This document shows, piece by piece, positions 20,312-28,367 of a stretch of 64,000 nucleotides of DNA. A program made the translations under genes and the position numbers. The notes under the pieces are model-generated. The model was not told the DNA's origin, did no database searches, and saw only the letters and a program-made list of their open reading frames with translations. Each line of letters starts with the position of its first letter. The first letter of the stretch is position 1. This DNA is from JACPRL01 sp035573715 (GTDB taxonomy: Bacteria > Acidobacteriota > Terriglobia > Acidiferrales > 2-02-FULL-67-57): assembly GCA_035573715.1 (NCBI GenBank), contig DATLZZ010000007.1:62001-126000 (forward strand), given 5' to 3'.

Positions 20312-20938
20312 TCAGGAAATCTCAGGCGCCGGCGGGCGCAGCAGGCGGTTGAAATAGTCCCGCAAAGTGGCGACGGCGGCGTCGAAGGGCGCGATGCTGG
20401 CGTGCGCCCGCGACTGCATCACCGCCCCTTCCATCACCGTCAGGACGAACTGGGCCAGCTGCTGCCGGTCGACCTCCGGCGGGACGCGCTCGCCCGCGTC
20501 GTCGAGGCATTTGCGGATCCAGCCCACCCAACCCTCAAAGTTTTCCGCAATCCGCTTGCGCGCTTCAGGGTGGTGGTCGCCCACCTCGATGGCCAGGTTG
20601 CCGATGGGACAGCCGCCGGTGAAAACCGTGTAGAGCAGGCCGCGGCGGTAGCCCTCCAGGATGGCGAAAATGCGCTCGATGGGGTCGGTCACCTGCTGGA
20701 AAGCAGGCTCGATGACCTCGGGTAAGAGCAGTTCCTTGTACTGCTCTAACACCGCCAGCAGCAGATCCTCTTTACTCGAGAAGTAGTGGTAGAGGCTGCC
20801 GCTATTAACCTCTGCTTTTTCCAGTATTTGCGCCACACTCGTGGCTTCGTATCCCTGCGCCCAGAACAGCTCCCGTGCCGCCTCCACGAGGCGCTCTCTG
20901 GTCGGTATTCTGGTCTTCGTCGACATTTGATTGACCAT
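20312..20938 (-). CDS. TetR/AcrR family transcriptional regulator
   Basis: The 208-residue protein has an N-terminal helix-turn-helix (RERLVEAARELFWAQGYEATSVAQILEKA, then SGSLYHYFSSKEDLLLAVLEQY) and a helical ligand-binding domain with the GGCPIGNLAIEVGD motif of one TetR subgroup. The start may be ATG 20938 or ATG 20926; neither has a clear ribosome site. The palindrome TTGACCATTCAA (20931-20942) overlaps the first ATG and could be its own operator. It heads an operon with the SRPBCC protein and a small membrane protein, so it is likely an autorepressor of that operon. Confidence 0.88.
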   Translation of the reverse strand: MVNQMSTKTRIPTRERLVEAARELFWAQGYEATSVAQILEKAEVNSGSLYHYFSSKEDLLLAVLEQYKELLLPEVIEPAFQQVTDPIERIFAILEGYRRGLLYTVFTGGCPIGNLAIEVGDHHPEARKRIAENFEGWVGWIRKCLDDAGERVPPEVDRQQLAQFVLTVMEGAVMQSRAHASIAPFDAAVATLRDYFNRLLRPPAPEIS

Positions 20939-20942
20939 TCAA
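20931..20942. promoter_or_regulatory. Candidate TetR operator
   Basis: TTGACCATTCAA is a TTGA-N4-TCAA inverted repeat directly at the TetR start codon, where autorepressor operators are expected. The arms are short, so this is tentative. Confidence 0.3.
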
Positions 20943-20992
20943 CTAACACGCCCGCCCTAATCTGTCAAGCGAAATCTTTTATCGTTCACCAC

Positions 20993-21235
20993 CAACCCTT
21001 ATGCCCGACTGAGCTTCTTGCACCTCTCGTTCTCGCTGGGATCCTTCTGGCTCTTGCGGGCACACTTCGTGTACAAAGCCGCGTGGTTCCTAGTGCGTTG
21101 AAGAAAGAGGCCAACCACTCAGAAGGGCCGTACCCTACGTACGTGAGCTTCATGCTGCTGGCGTCCGTGGTCGTGCTGTGGTTCTTCCCCGGCATACTGC
21201 TTGAGCCGGTTGGTATCAGGAATACAGGCTACTAG
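20993..21235 (+). pseudogene. Possible gene remnant with two membrane segments
   Basis: A frame with no nearby start encodes about 80 residues ending LEPVGIRNTGY. It has two convincing hydrophobic segments (LLAPLVLAGILLALAGTL and YVSFMLLASVVVLWFFPGILL) joined by a polar loop. The only local start is GTG at 21083. It may be the tail of a decayed membrane protein gene, a short real gene, or chance. Confidence 0.3.
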
Positions 21236-21412
21236 GAGAGATAAGCGTGGGCGTCGGCATCATTTCGCTGCCTTGTGCCTGGCTCGGTGAAGGCGAACGG
21301 CAGTTGTCACGATTCGTGTTTAGCCTACTTGCGGCGTTGAATTAGATTGGTGCTGCGCTATTGCATTAGCCAACACCAGATACCTGCTGAGGGCGTGGTA
21401 TAGTACAGGGCG
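21236..21412. other. Intergenic stretch upstream of the 125-aa gene
   Basis: No gene is visible. Base composition is less GC-rich than its surroundings. With the remnant at 20993 the whole gap between the TetR gene and the 125-aa gene is about 510 bases. Confidence 0.5.
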
Positions 21413-21441
21413 TTGACTTGAAACCCCGGCCGGGCTAGGAT
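21413..21441 (+). promoter_or_regulatory. Strong predicted sigma-70 promoter of the 125-aa gene
   Basis: TTGACT (21413-21418), a 17-base spacer and TAGGAT (21436-21441) form a near-consensus promoter. The expected start of transcription near 21448 is only one or two bases before the GTG at 21450, suggesting a leaderless mRNA or use of the ATGs at 21465/21468. Confidence 0.65.
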
Positions 21442-21449
21442 GCATCTAA

Positions 21450-21827
21450 GTGGCGTTGGATAGAATGATGAACACCGGCTTCCACACCTTGCAAGCGCGG
21501 GTGGCTGATGCCCGCGAGCTCCCCGATTCGGTGCGCAAGAGCGACCTGCAGCGGGGCGACTGGGTCCTGGTCAAGACCAAGAACTCTACCTACGCCATTT
21601 GTGCTTTGGGCGACGACCTCTATTCAGTCAGCGGTGGCTGGTTCGACCGCAAGGGCGTTTCGCCCTCGACCACCACCATCAACGGCTGCACTTGGGGCGG
21701 CACCGCCATCAAGCATGACATCATCGCCGCGCCCGGGCTGTTCCTCGAGTTCGGCAACAAGGTCCTGACCACGCGCATCCGCGACATCCGCGTCATCCAC
21801 GCCTCCTCGCACTCCTACCACGCCTAG
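21450..21827 (+). CDS. Conserved hypothetical protein next to dnaA
   Basis: The 125-residue protein (118 if started at ATG 21468) contains LQRGDWVLVKTKNSTYAICA, DDLYSVSGGWFD and TTTINGCTWGGTAI. It looks like a small all-beta protein. I remember similar proteins in acidobacterial genomes but know no function. It lies about 410 bases before dnaA on the same strand under its own near-consensus promoter. GTG 21450 would be leaderless; ATG 21465 or 21468 has no clear ribosome site. The promoter and the absence of a signal peptide suggest a well-expressed cytoplasmic protein. Confidence 0.75.
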   Translation: MALDRMMNTGFHTLQARVADARELPDSVRKSDLQRGDWVLVKTKNSTYAICALGDDLYSVSGGWFDRKGVSPSTTTINGCTWGGTAIKHDIIAAPGLFLEFGNKVLTTRIRDIRVIHASSHSYHA

Positions 21828-22239
21828 GCTTTCCCTGTAGAATTCCTCGCCCTGCTCACCCCGGGGTCATTCTCGGCGCCGCCCCTTACCTGGGTCCCGA
21901 GCAGGTCCTCCCCAAAAATGTCGACCGCTGCGCCCGCGGCAAAGTAGAACTCCCGCTGCTGCATCGTGGTGCACTCGAAAACCGCGCGTGGAAAACTTCT
22001 GAAAGTTGTGATATAGTCCGCCGCTTCCAAGGGGAGAGAATTCCGCGGGACTTTTTCCTTTGCTGTTGATTCCCGTCGGGTTCCACGCGGTTTTCCACAC
22101 CTTCTAGGGCGCGGTGAGCGATGCGGATTGAGGAAAGAGTTTCCACGCTCAGTCAAATCAGCCCTCTCACGTCTTTTGCTCTTGTGGAAATTGCTGTGAA
22201 AATCCTGTTCGCCCCCGGTGTGCCTGCCGGAGCTGGTCG
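21828..22239. promoter_or_regulatory. dnaA upstream region with DnaA-box-like sites (candidate origin part)
   Basis: This 412-base gap has several close matches to the DnaA box TTATCCACA. They are TTTTCCACA (22091-22099), TGTGGAAAT (22183-22191, reverse of ATTTCCACA) and CGTGGAAAA (21987-21995). Further TTTCCACG sites lie nearby. Gene orientation and base skew change here. A GATATAGT -10-like box lies near 22010. No gene is visible. Confidence 0.5.
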
Positions 22240-23565
22240 ATGAACGCCTGGGAAAAAGTTCTCGCGCACATCGAGCCCCGGCTCAACCCACAGACCTTCG
22301 CCACCTGGTTTCGGCCCACGCAACTGGAGGCTGTCAAGGAAAATCTTTTGACTGTCCGGGTGCCGAACGCGCTCTTCCAGAAGTGGCTGGCAACCGAAGG
22401 CGCAGCGACGGTGGCGGAAGCGCTGGCGGCGCTCGATCTTTCCTACCGCGTCGAGTACATTCCGGCGCCCGAGCCCGCTGCGGCACCCAACGGCTCGCGG
22501 CCTGAGGCGGCCAAGCCCCAGCAGGCGCGCCTCGATTTCGAGTCCACCGACTATCAGCTCAACCCGCGCTACACGTTCGACACGTTCGTAGTCGGGTCGT
22601 CCAACCAGTTCGCGCACGCGGCGGCGCTGGCGGTCGCCGATCAGCCCTCGAAGTCCTACAACCCACTCTTCCTCTATGGCGGCGTGGGTCTGGGCAAGAC
22701 CCATCTGATGCACGCCATCGGCCACGTGGTGCGCAAACGCAGCCCGGGCCTGCGCATCACCTACCTCACGGCCGAGAAGTTCACCAACGACGTGATCCAC
22801 GCCTTGCGCTTCGAGCGCATGGTGGGCTTCCGCGACAAGTATCGCTCCGTCGACCTGCTGCTGCTCGACGACATCCAGTTCCTCGCTGGCCGCGAGCGCA
22901 CCCAGGAAGAATTCTTCCACACGTTCAACGCCCTGTACGATGGCCAGAAGCAAATCGTCATCAGCTCCGACGCCCCGCCCAAGGAAATCCCCACGCTCGA
23001 AGAGCGCCTGCGCTCGCGCTTCGAGTGGGGCCTCATCGCCGACATCCAGCCGCCTGACCTCGAAACCAAGATTGCCATCCTGATGAAGAAGGCCGAGCAG
23101 GACGGGACGCCACTGCCCTCCGAGGTGGCCGAGTACATCGCCCGCGGCATCCGCTCCAACATCCGCGAGCTCGAGGGTGCTCTCATCCGCCTGCAAGCCT
23201 ACAGTTCGCTCGTGGGCGAAGAGGTTTCCCTGCCCCTGGCCGAGAAGGTCCTCAAGACCATCCTGGCGCAGCAGGAGAAGCGTGTCTCGATTGAGACCAT
23301 CCAGCGCCGCGTCGCTGAGCACTTCAACCTGCGGCCCGCCGACCTCAAGGCGCGCTCCAACGCCAAGGCCATCGCCTTCCCGCGTCAGGTGGCGATGTAC
23401 ATCGCCAAGCAGCTCACTGGTGCTTCACTGCCGGAACTCGGCCGCGCCTTCGGCGGCAAGCACCACACCACCGTGTTGCACTCCGTCAAGAAAATCGAGC
23501 GCCTGCGCAAGCAGGATAAAGACTTCGCCCAGCAACTTCACCGTCTCTTGGATGGACTAAGTTGA
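22240..23565 (+). CDS. dnaA: Chromosomal replication initiator protein
   Basis: The 441-residue DnaA has its four domains. The N-terminal helicase-contact domain contains WEKVLAHIEPRLNPQTFATWF, then a short Pro/Ala linker. The AAA+ core has Walker A GGVGLGKTHLMHA and Walker B LLLLDDIQFLAG. The C-terminal helix-turn-helix carries the DnaA signature RAFGGKHHTTVLHSVKKIE. It melts the origin and loads the helicase in the ATP-bound form. The ATG at 22240 follows GGAG by eight bases. DnaA-box-like sites upstream suggest autoregulation. dnaN follows after 229 bases. Confidence 0.97.
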   Translation: MNAWEKVLAHIEPRLNPQTFATWFRPTQLEAVKENLLTVRVPNALFQKWLATEGAATVAEALAALDLSYRVEYIPAPEPAAAPNGSRPEAAKPQQARLDFESTDYQLNPRYTFDTFVVGSSNQFAHAAALAVADQPSKSYNPLFLYGGVGLGKTHLMHAIGHVVRKRSPGLRITYLTAEKFTNDVIHALRFERMVGFRDKYRSVDLLLLDDIQFLAGRERTQEEFFHTFNALYDGQKQIVISSDAPPKEIPTLEERLRSRFEWGLIADIQPPDLETKIAILMKKAEQDGTPLPSEVAEYIARGIRSNIRELEGALIRLQAYSSLVGEEVSLPLAEKVLKTILAQQEKRVSIETIQRRVAEHFNLRPADLKARSNAKAIAFPRQVAMYIAKQLTGASLPELGRAFGGKHHTTVLHSVKKIERLRKQDKDFAQQLHRLLDGLS

Positions 23566-23794
23566 TGCACAGCCGCCCCGTGGATTCCCTGTGTGCTAGC
23601 AGTGCGCGCGGTGGATGTTTTCAGCCTCAGGTTGAAGATTCCCTCAGCATTCACTGCTCTCACACAATTGTATCCTCAGGCCAAGAGGCGGTGCCGCTTG
23701 CGCTTGACTCGCTTTTCATCGCAATTCACCGAACGACGGCGACGGCGGGATTTATACCTATGCTTAATTCTCATCTTTCTGTAGAGGCCGAGCT
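23566..23794. other. dnaA-dnaN intergenic region
   Basis: This 229-base gap is less GC-rich than the genes and includes gtggattcc and ggtggatgttttc, weak DnaA-box relatives. A ttgactcgcttttcatcgca segment and tttatacctatgcttaat precede dnaN and may hold its promoter. It is a second candidate for the origin. Confidence 0.35.
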
Positions 23795-24913
23795 ATGGAA
23801 CTAACTGTGCAAAAGAACGACCTCCTGCGCGAGCTACACCTCACACAGGGCGTAGTCGAGCGCAGAACCACGATTCCCATCTTGGGCAACTTACTGCTGG
23901 AAGCCAAAGACGACGCGCTGCAAGTTACGGCGACCGACCTTGAGCTAGGCATCCGCACGAAGTGCGCCGCCAAGGTGAAGAAGGAGGGTGCAGGGACCGT
24001 GCCCGCGCGCCGGCTGTTTGAGATTGTCCGCATCCTGCCAGAAGCGGAAATCAAGCTCAAACTACTGGAGAACCACCGCGTGGAGCTGCGCTGTGAGCGC
24101 TCCCATTTCAAGCTGGTCGGTATGGCAAAAGAGAACTTCCCCGGCCTGGCGGAGTTTCCACATCCCCTGGTGGGGATCCCGGCCGGAACCCTAGGGACCC
24201 TGATTGCAAAAACGCAATTCGCCATCTCAATGGAGGAGTCGCGCTACACACTCAATGGTGCGCTGCTGCTGCTCAAGCCCGATAACCTGACCATGGTCGC
24301 CACCGACGGCCACCGCCTGGCGCACGTGGAGTGCCCGACCAAACTCGAAGGGCTCAAGGGTGAGGTTCGCGTGTTGATCCCGAAAAAAGCGATGGTCGAA
24401 GTCAGCCGCCTGCTCGCCGAAGCCGAGGAAAAGACACTGGTGGAGTTCGCCCGCGACGACGCGCATTTGTTCTTCAAGGTCGGACCGCGGCTGCTCATCT
24501 CCCGCCTGCTCACCGGCCAGTTCCCCAACTACGAGGCCGTACTGCCGCGCGAGAATACGCGCACCGTCACGCTCGACCGCGATGTGGTGGCAGCCGCCAT
24601 CCGCCGCGCCGACCAAGTGGCCGACCAGCGCAGCCACGCCATCGAGTTCACCCTAACCGCCGAGGGTGTGGAGATTTCTGCGCGCTCGGCCGAGTACGGC
24701 GAGGCACGCGAAGAGCTCGCGCCTGAGAAACCCTACACCGGCGAGCCGCTCAAGATCGGCTTCAACTCCACCTACCTGCTCGATTTTCTCGGCGCCGCCG
24801 CCCCCGGCCCCATCAGCTTCGAGTTCAAGGACGACCAGTCGGCCGGCCAGATGCGTCCCCTCGCCGAAGAAGACTTGAAGTACCGCTACGTCGTCATGCC
24901 CATGCGGCTGTAG
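23795..24913 (+). CDS. dnaN: DNA polymerase III beta subunit (sliding clamp)
   Basis: The 372-residue protein has the three-fold clamp architecture. N-terminal landmarks are TTIPILGNLLLEAKDDALQVTATDLELG, the middle domain has LNGALLLLKPDNLTMVATDGHRLA, and the end is YRYVVMPMRL, the conserved C-terminal peptide that forms part of the partner-binding pocket. It holds DNA polymerase III on DNA and recruits repair factors. The ATG follows AGAGGCCGAGCT. The stop TAG runs straight into a 'tcagtgatcagcgctcag' repeat tract. Confidence 0.97.
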   Translation: MELTVQKNDLLRELHLTQGVVERRTTIPILGNLLLEAKDDALQVTATDLELGIRTKCAAKVKKEGAGTVPARRLFEIVRILPEAEIKLKLLENHRVELRCERSHFKLVGMAKENFPGLAEFPHPLVGIPAGTLGTLIAKTQFAISMEESRYTLNGALLLLKPDNLTMVATDGHRLAHVECPTKLEGLKGEVRVLIPKKAMVEVSRLLAEAEEKTLVEFARDDAHLFFKVGPRLLISRLLTGQFPNYEAVLPRENTRTVTLDRDVVAAAIRRADQVADQRSHAIEFTLTAEGVEISARSAEYGEAREELAPEKPYTGEPLKIGFNSTYLLDFLGAAAPGPISFEFKDDQSAGQMRPLAEEDLKYRYVVMPMRL

Positions 24914-24953
24914 TCAGTGATCAGCGCTCAGCCATCAGCCGACAGCCGTCAGG
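24911..24953 (+). repeat. 'tagtcagtgatcagcgctcagcc' tract at dnaN stop
   Basis: The dnaN stop codon is the first triplet of a run of short tcag/gatcag units ending near gccgtcagg. A related run (ccagtgatcggtgatcggcg) lies at the larE stop at 31866. Confidence 0.55.
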
Positions 24954-25003
24954 AATCTCCGGGTAGAATTTCAGCACAGGAATTTATTGGTGCGAGGTGA
25001 GTT

Positions 25004-25549
25004 ATGCCCAAGTGGATTGGAAGCCTATGCGTCTGCATGGCAAGTGTGGTGCTGACGCCGGCAGGCGGGGCGCCGGGCCCGGAGGGGCCGTGCCAGGAGC
25101 CGCCTGTCTGGGGCGATCCCGCGAAGGAAACCGGCTCATGGATGCGGCCGGCCGAGAAACCGCCGAACCTGGATGATTACGTCATCAAGCTGAACCAGAT
25201 GCATACGTTTTACGACGTGCCGGGCGAGTACGGCCACGCGCTTGAAGGGCATGAACACGGCTTCAACTCGCTGTCGTTTATTGTCACGGAGACGCATCCG
25301 GGCGGCGGTCCGCCGCTGCACACCCACGACACCGAGGAAGCCCACGTGCTGCTGGGCGGCTCGGCCGGCTATGTAATCGGCGACAAGACTTTTCGCGCCG
25401 AGGGTCCCTACATTGCCCGCGTGCCCGCCGGTACGCCCCACACGTTCATCAACGCCGGCGGCAGGGTGATGCGCCTAGTCGCGGTCTTCCCCGACAAGAA
25501 GATTTCCTACCACGAGGTTGGGGCCAACCCGCTGGTGAAAAAGAAGTGA
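25004..25549 (+). CDS. Exported cupin domain protein
   Basis: The 181-residue protein has an N-terminal hydrophobic leader and a single cupin barrel (about 75-170). Motif 1 is GGGPPLHTHDTEEAHVLLGG and motif 2 is GPYIARVPAGTPHTFINAGG. The two motif-1 histidines, a Glu and the motif-2 His form a likely metal site. Substrate unknown; small cupins include dioxygenases, isomerases and sugar binders. The ATG follows GAGGTGAGTT. It lies between dnaN and gyrB, an unusual insertion in the replication gene group. Confidence 0.82.
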   Translation: MPKWIGSLCVCMASVVLTPAGGAPGPEGPCQEPPVWGDPAKETGSWMRPAEKPPNLDDYVIKLNQMHTFYDVPGEYGHALEGHEHGFNSLSFIVTETHPGGGPPLHTHDTEEAHVLLGGSAGYVIGDKTFRAEGPYIARVPAGTPHTFINAGGRVMRLVAVFPDKKISYHEVGANPLVKKK

Positions 25550-25876
25550 GTTGGGCTCGATTTTGCAAGCGTCAAAAGGCTGCAGGTCAAGCCGACCGCA
25601 AGGCCGCCGTAACCAACTGAAAACACAGGCCACTTTTGCCTGGTCCCGGGTCGACTCTTGGCTGAATTTCAGGTATAATTTTCGGGCGTCTTGGCCCTTC
25701 GGCTTCGTCCCGATTCCATCGGGACTCCGCCCAGGGTGCCCAAGCGAAAAAGAGAGGGCAAGGGCCCCCGCATCAGTCAGCAGGCCGCAAGCTAAGGCCC
25801 CGCGACGACGTCGGTCCCGCGATGTGCGGGACGAATGAAAGTCGAGGGACAGTCACGCAGTGAGGAGTTACTGGTA
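25550..25876. other. gyrB upstream region with promoter and structured leader
   Basis: The 327-base gap contains the gyrB promoter at 25651-25679 and then about 190 bases of leader. The leader has several perfect hairpins: GTCCCGAT-TCC-ATCGGGAC near 25708-25726 and GTCCCGC-GATGT-GCGGGAC near 25815-25833. No alternative gene is apparent. Confidence 0.6.
25651..25679 (+). promoter_or_regulatory. Predicted gyrB promoter
   Basis: TCGACT (25651-25656) and a perfect TATAAT (25674-25679) are separated by 17 bases. The leader to the gyrB start would be about 190 bases. Confidence 0.6.
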
Positions 25877-28312
25877 ATGGCAAAAGCGAAAGAGACGCCC
25901 GGGAAAGGTGTGCCTGCTAAGCCGGCGGGTCACCACTACGACGCCACCAGCATTCAGATTCTCGGCGACCTCGAAGCCGTTCGCAAGCGCCCGGCGATGT
26001 ACATCGGCTCGACCACGGAGCAAGGCCTGCACCACCTGGTCTGGGAAGTGGTGGACAACTCGGTCGACGAAGCGCTGGCCGGCTTCTGCAACAAGATTGA
26101 AGTCATCGTCCACGACGACAACTCCGTCACCGTCATCGACAACGGCCGCGGCATCCCGGTGGATGTCCACCGCACCGCCAAAGTGCCCGCCGCGGAAGTG
26201 GTGATGACCAAGCTGCACGCCGGGGGCAAGTTCGATACTCAGACCTACAAAGTCTCGGGCGGGCTCCATGGTGTCGGCGTTTCGGTGGTCAACGCGCTCT
26301 CCGACTGGCTGGACCTCGAAATCTGGCGCGACGGTAAAGTCTTCGAGCAGTCCTACGAGAAGGGCCAGCCCACCACCAAGCTCAAGGAGACGGGCAAGAC
26401 CACCCGCACCGGCACCAAGGTTACCTTCCATCCCGATCCGGAGATTTTTTCCAAGACGGAGTTCAGCTACGACATTCTGGCGCAGCGGCTGCGCGAGCTC
26501 GCCTTTCTCAACAAAGGCCTCGAGATCACTCTCACCGACGAGCGCAACAACAAGAAGGCGGCGTTCCGCTATGAAGGCGGCATCGCTGAGTTCGTCCGCC
26601 TGATGAACCGCAATAAGAGCGTGCTCCACGACGACGTCATCTACATGGAGGGCGAGCGCAAGCTGGAAAAAGGCCAGGGCACCTTGGAGATGGAAATCGC
26701 CATCCAGTACAACGACGGCTACACCGAAAACGTTTTCTGTTTCGCGAACACCATCAACACCGTGGACGGCGGGACGCACCTCTCGGGCTTCCGCTCCTCC
26801 CTCACCCGTACCATCAACCGCTTCGCCAAGACGCTCAACCTGGTCAAGGACGAAACCGAAGGGCTGGCCCAGGACGACGTGCGCGAGGGCTTGACCGCCG
26901 TGGTCAGCGTGCGCCTTCCCCAGCCACAGTTCGAAGGCCAGACCAAGGGCAAGCTCAACAGTGACATCAAGGGGGTGGTCGAGGCGTTTTTGAACGAGCA
27001 ACTCTCGGCTTATTTCGACAAAAACCCCGCGGTGGCGCGCAAGATTATCGCCAAGTGCATCGAGGCCATGCGGGCCCGCGAAGCGGCGCGCAAGGCACGC
27101 GAGCTGGTGCGGCGCAAGGGTGCGCTCGATTCGCTCTCACTGCCGGGCCTGCTGGCCGATTGCCAGGAGCGCGACCCGGCGCGCTGCGAGATTTTCCTGG
27201 TCGAGGGCCCCTCGGCGGGAGGCTCGGCCAAGCAGGGCCGCGACCGGCGCCACCAGGCGGTGTTGCCGCTCAAAGGCAAGATCCTCAACGTCGAAAAAGC
27301 GCGCTACGACAAGATGCTCGGCCACGAAGAAATCCGCGCCATCATCACTGCACTCGGCACCGGCATCGGCAAGGAAGACTTCGACCCGGCCAGGCTGCGC
27401 TACCACAAGATCATCCTGATGACCGATGCCGACGTGGACGGCTCGCACATCCGCACCCTGCTGTTGACCTTTTTCTTCCGGCAGATGAAGGAGCTCATCG
27501 AGCGCGGGCACGTCTTCATCGCGCTGGCGCCCCTCTATCGCATCAAGAAGGGCCGCTCGGAGCAGTACATCTTCGACGAGCGCGAGTTCCAGCGGAGGCT
27601 GATGAGCGCGGCGATTGAGGAGCAATCGGTCAAGCTCGGCAACGGCCGCGTGCTCGAAGGCGGCGACCTCTCCAAGTTCCTACTGCAGCGGATGGAGCTC
27701 AATCAGTACTTGGAGAAACTCGAGCGCCGCGTAGGCGATGCCCGCGTCGCCGAGCTGCTGGCCGCCTGCGATCTGGCCAAGAAGGAAGACTTCCGCACCA
27801 AGACCAAGCTGGCCAAGCTGGCTAAGGATCTGGAGAAGCTCGGCATCGCCGCCGAGCCCGCGTTCGATGAAGAGCACTCGCTGCACGAGCTCCGCATCAA
27901 GAACGGGCTGGCGGGCGAGTTCCGCATCAACTGGGAGCTCGCCTCGCTGGCCGAGTACAAGCGCGCCTCCGAGCTCTGGTTGCGGATGGAACCGCAGGAT
28001 AAGCCGCCCTTCACTGTGGTCTCGAACGGCAGCAAGGTGAAGAAAGAGAGCGCGCGGGAGCTGCTGGACTACCTGGTCGAGCAGGGCAAGAAGAGCCTCT
28101 CGATTACCCGCTTCAAGGGCTTGGGCGAGATGAACGCCGAAGAGCTGGGCGAGACGACGATGAATCCCGAGAAGCGCACCTTGCTCCAGGTGAAGCTCGA
28201 AGACGCGGTTGAAGCCGAAGAGATCTTTTCCACGCTGATGGGTGAAGACGTAGAGTCGCGCCGCAAGTTCATTGAAGAAAATGCCCTCGACGTCAAGAAC
28301 CTCGACATCTGA
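25877..28312 (+). CDS. gyrB: DNA gyrase subunit B
   Basis: From ATG 25877 (GAGGAG nine bases upstream) GyrB is 811 residues. The GHKL ATPase domain shows VDNSVDEALAG, NGRGIPVDVH and GGLHGVGVSVVNALS. The TOPRIM domain has PLKGKILNVEKARYDKML and MTDADVDGSHIRTLLL with the metal-binding acids. The tail includes KGLGEMNAEELGETTMNPEKRTLLQV. Together with GyrA it introduces negative supercoils using ATP. The oddity is at residue 445, where the near-invariant EGDSAGG reads EGPSAGG. The region of about 550-720 is longer than in short GyrBs, as in Gram-negative forms. gyrA follows after 55 bases. Confidence 0.97.
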   Translation: MAKAKETPGKGVPAKPAGHHYDATSIQILGDLEAVRKRPAMYIGSTTEQGLHHLVWEVVDNSVDEALAGFCNKIEVIVHDDNSVTVIDNGRGIPVDVHRTAKVPAAEVVMTKLHAGGKFDTQTYKVSGGLHGVGVSVVNALSDWLDLEIWRDGKVFEQSYEKGQPTTKLKETGKTTRTGTKVTFHPDPEIFSKTEFSYDILAQRLRELAFLNKGLEITLTDERNNKKAAFRYEGGIAEFVRLMNRNKSVLHDDVIYMEGERKLEKGQGTLEMEIAIQYNDGYTENVFCFANTINTVDGGTHLSGFRSSLTRTINRFAKTLNLVKDETEGLAQDDVREGLTAVVSVRLPQPQFEGQTKGKLNSDIKGVVEAFLNEQLSAYFDKNPAVARKIIAKCIEAMRAREAARKARELVRRKGALDSLSLPGLLADCQERDPARCEIFLVEGPSAGGSAKQGRDRRHQAVLPLKGKILNVEKARYDKMLGHEEIRAIITALGTGIGKEDFDPARLRYHKIILMTDADVDGSHIRTLLLTFFFRQMKELIERGHVFIALAPLYRIKKGRSEQYIFDEREFQRRLMSAAIEEQSVKLGNGRVLEGGDLSKFLLQRMELNQYLEKLERRVGDARVAELLAACDLAKKEDFRTKTKLAKLAKDLEKLGIAAEPAFDEEHSLHELRIKNGLAGEFRINWELASLAEYKRASELWLRMEPQDKPPFTVVSNGSKVKKESARELLDYLVEQGKKSLSITRFKGLGEMNAEELGETTMNPEKRTLLQVKLEDAVEAEEIFSTLMGEDVESRRKFIEENALDVKNLDI

Positions 28313-28313
28313 T

Positions 28314-28354
28314 TTGAAACCGCGGATGAACGCAGGGAAGCGCGGATAAAGGAA
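28314..28354 (+). repeat. Degenerate 'accgcggatgaacgcaggga' tract between gyrB and gyrA
   Basis: The gap reads tttgaaaccgcggatgaacg then cagggaagcgcggataaagg. This is the reverse-complement style of the gtgtgcatctgtgg tracts. It starts one base after the gyrB stop codon and also provides the AAGGAAAGG ribosome site of gyrA. Confidence 0.45.
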
Positions 28355-28367
28355 AGGAAAAAACTGC

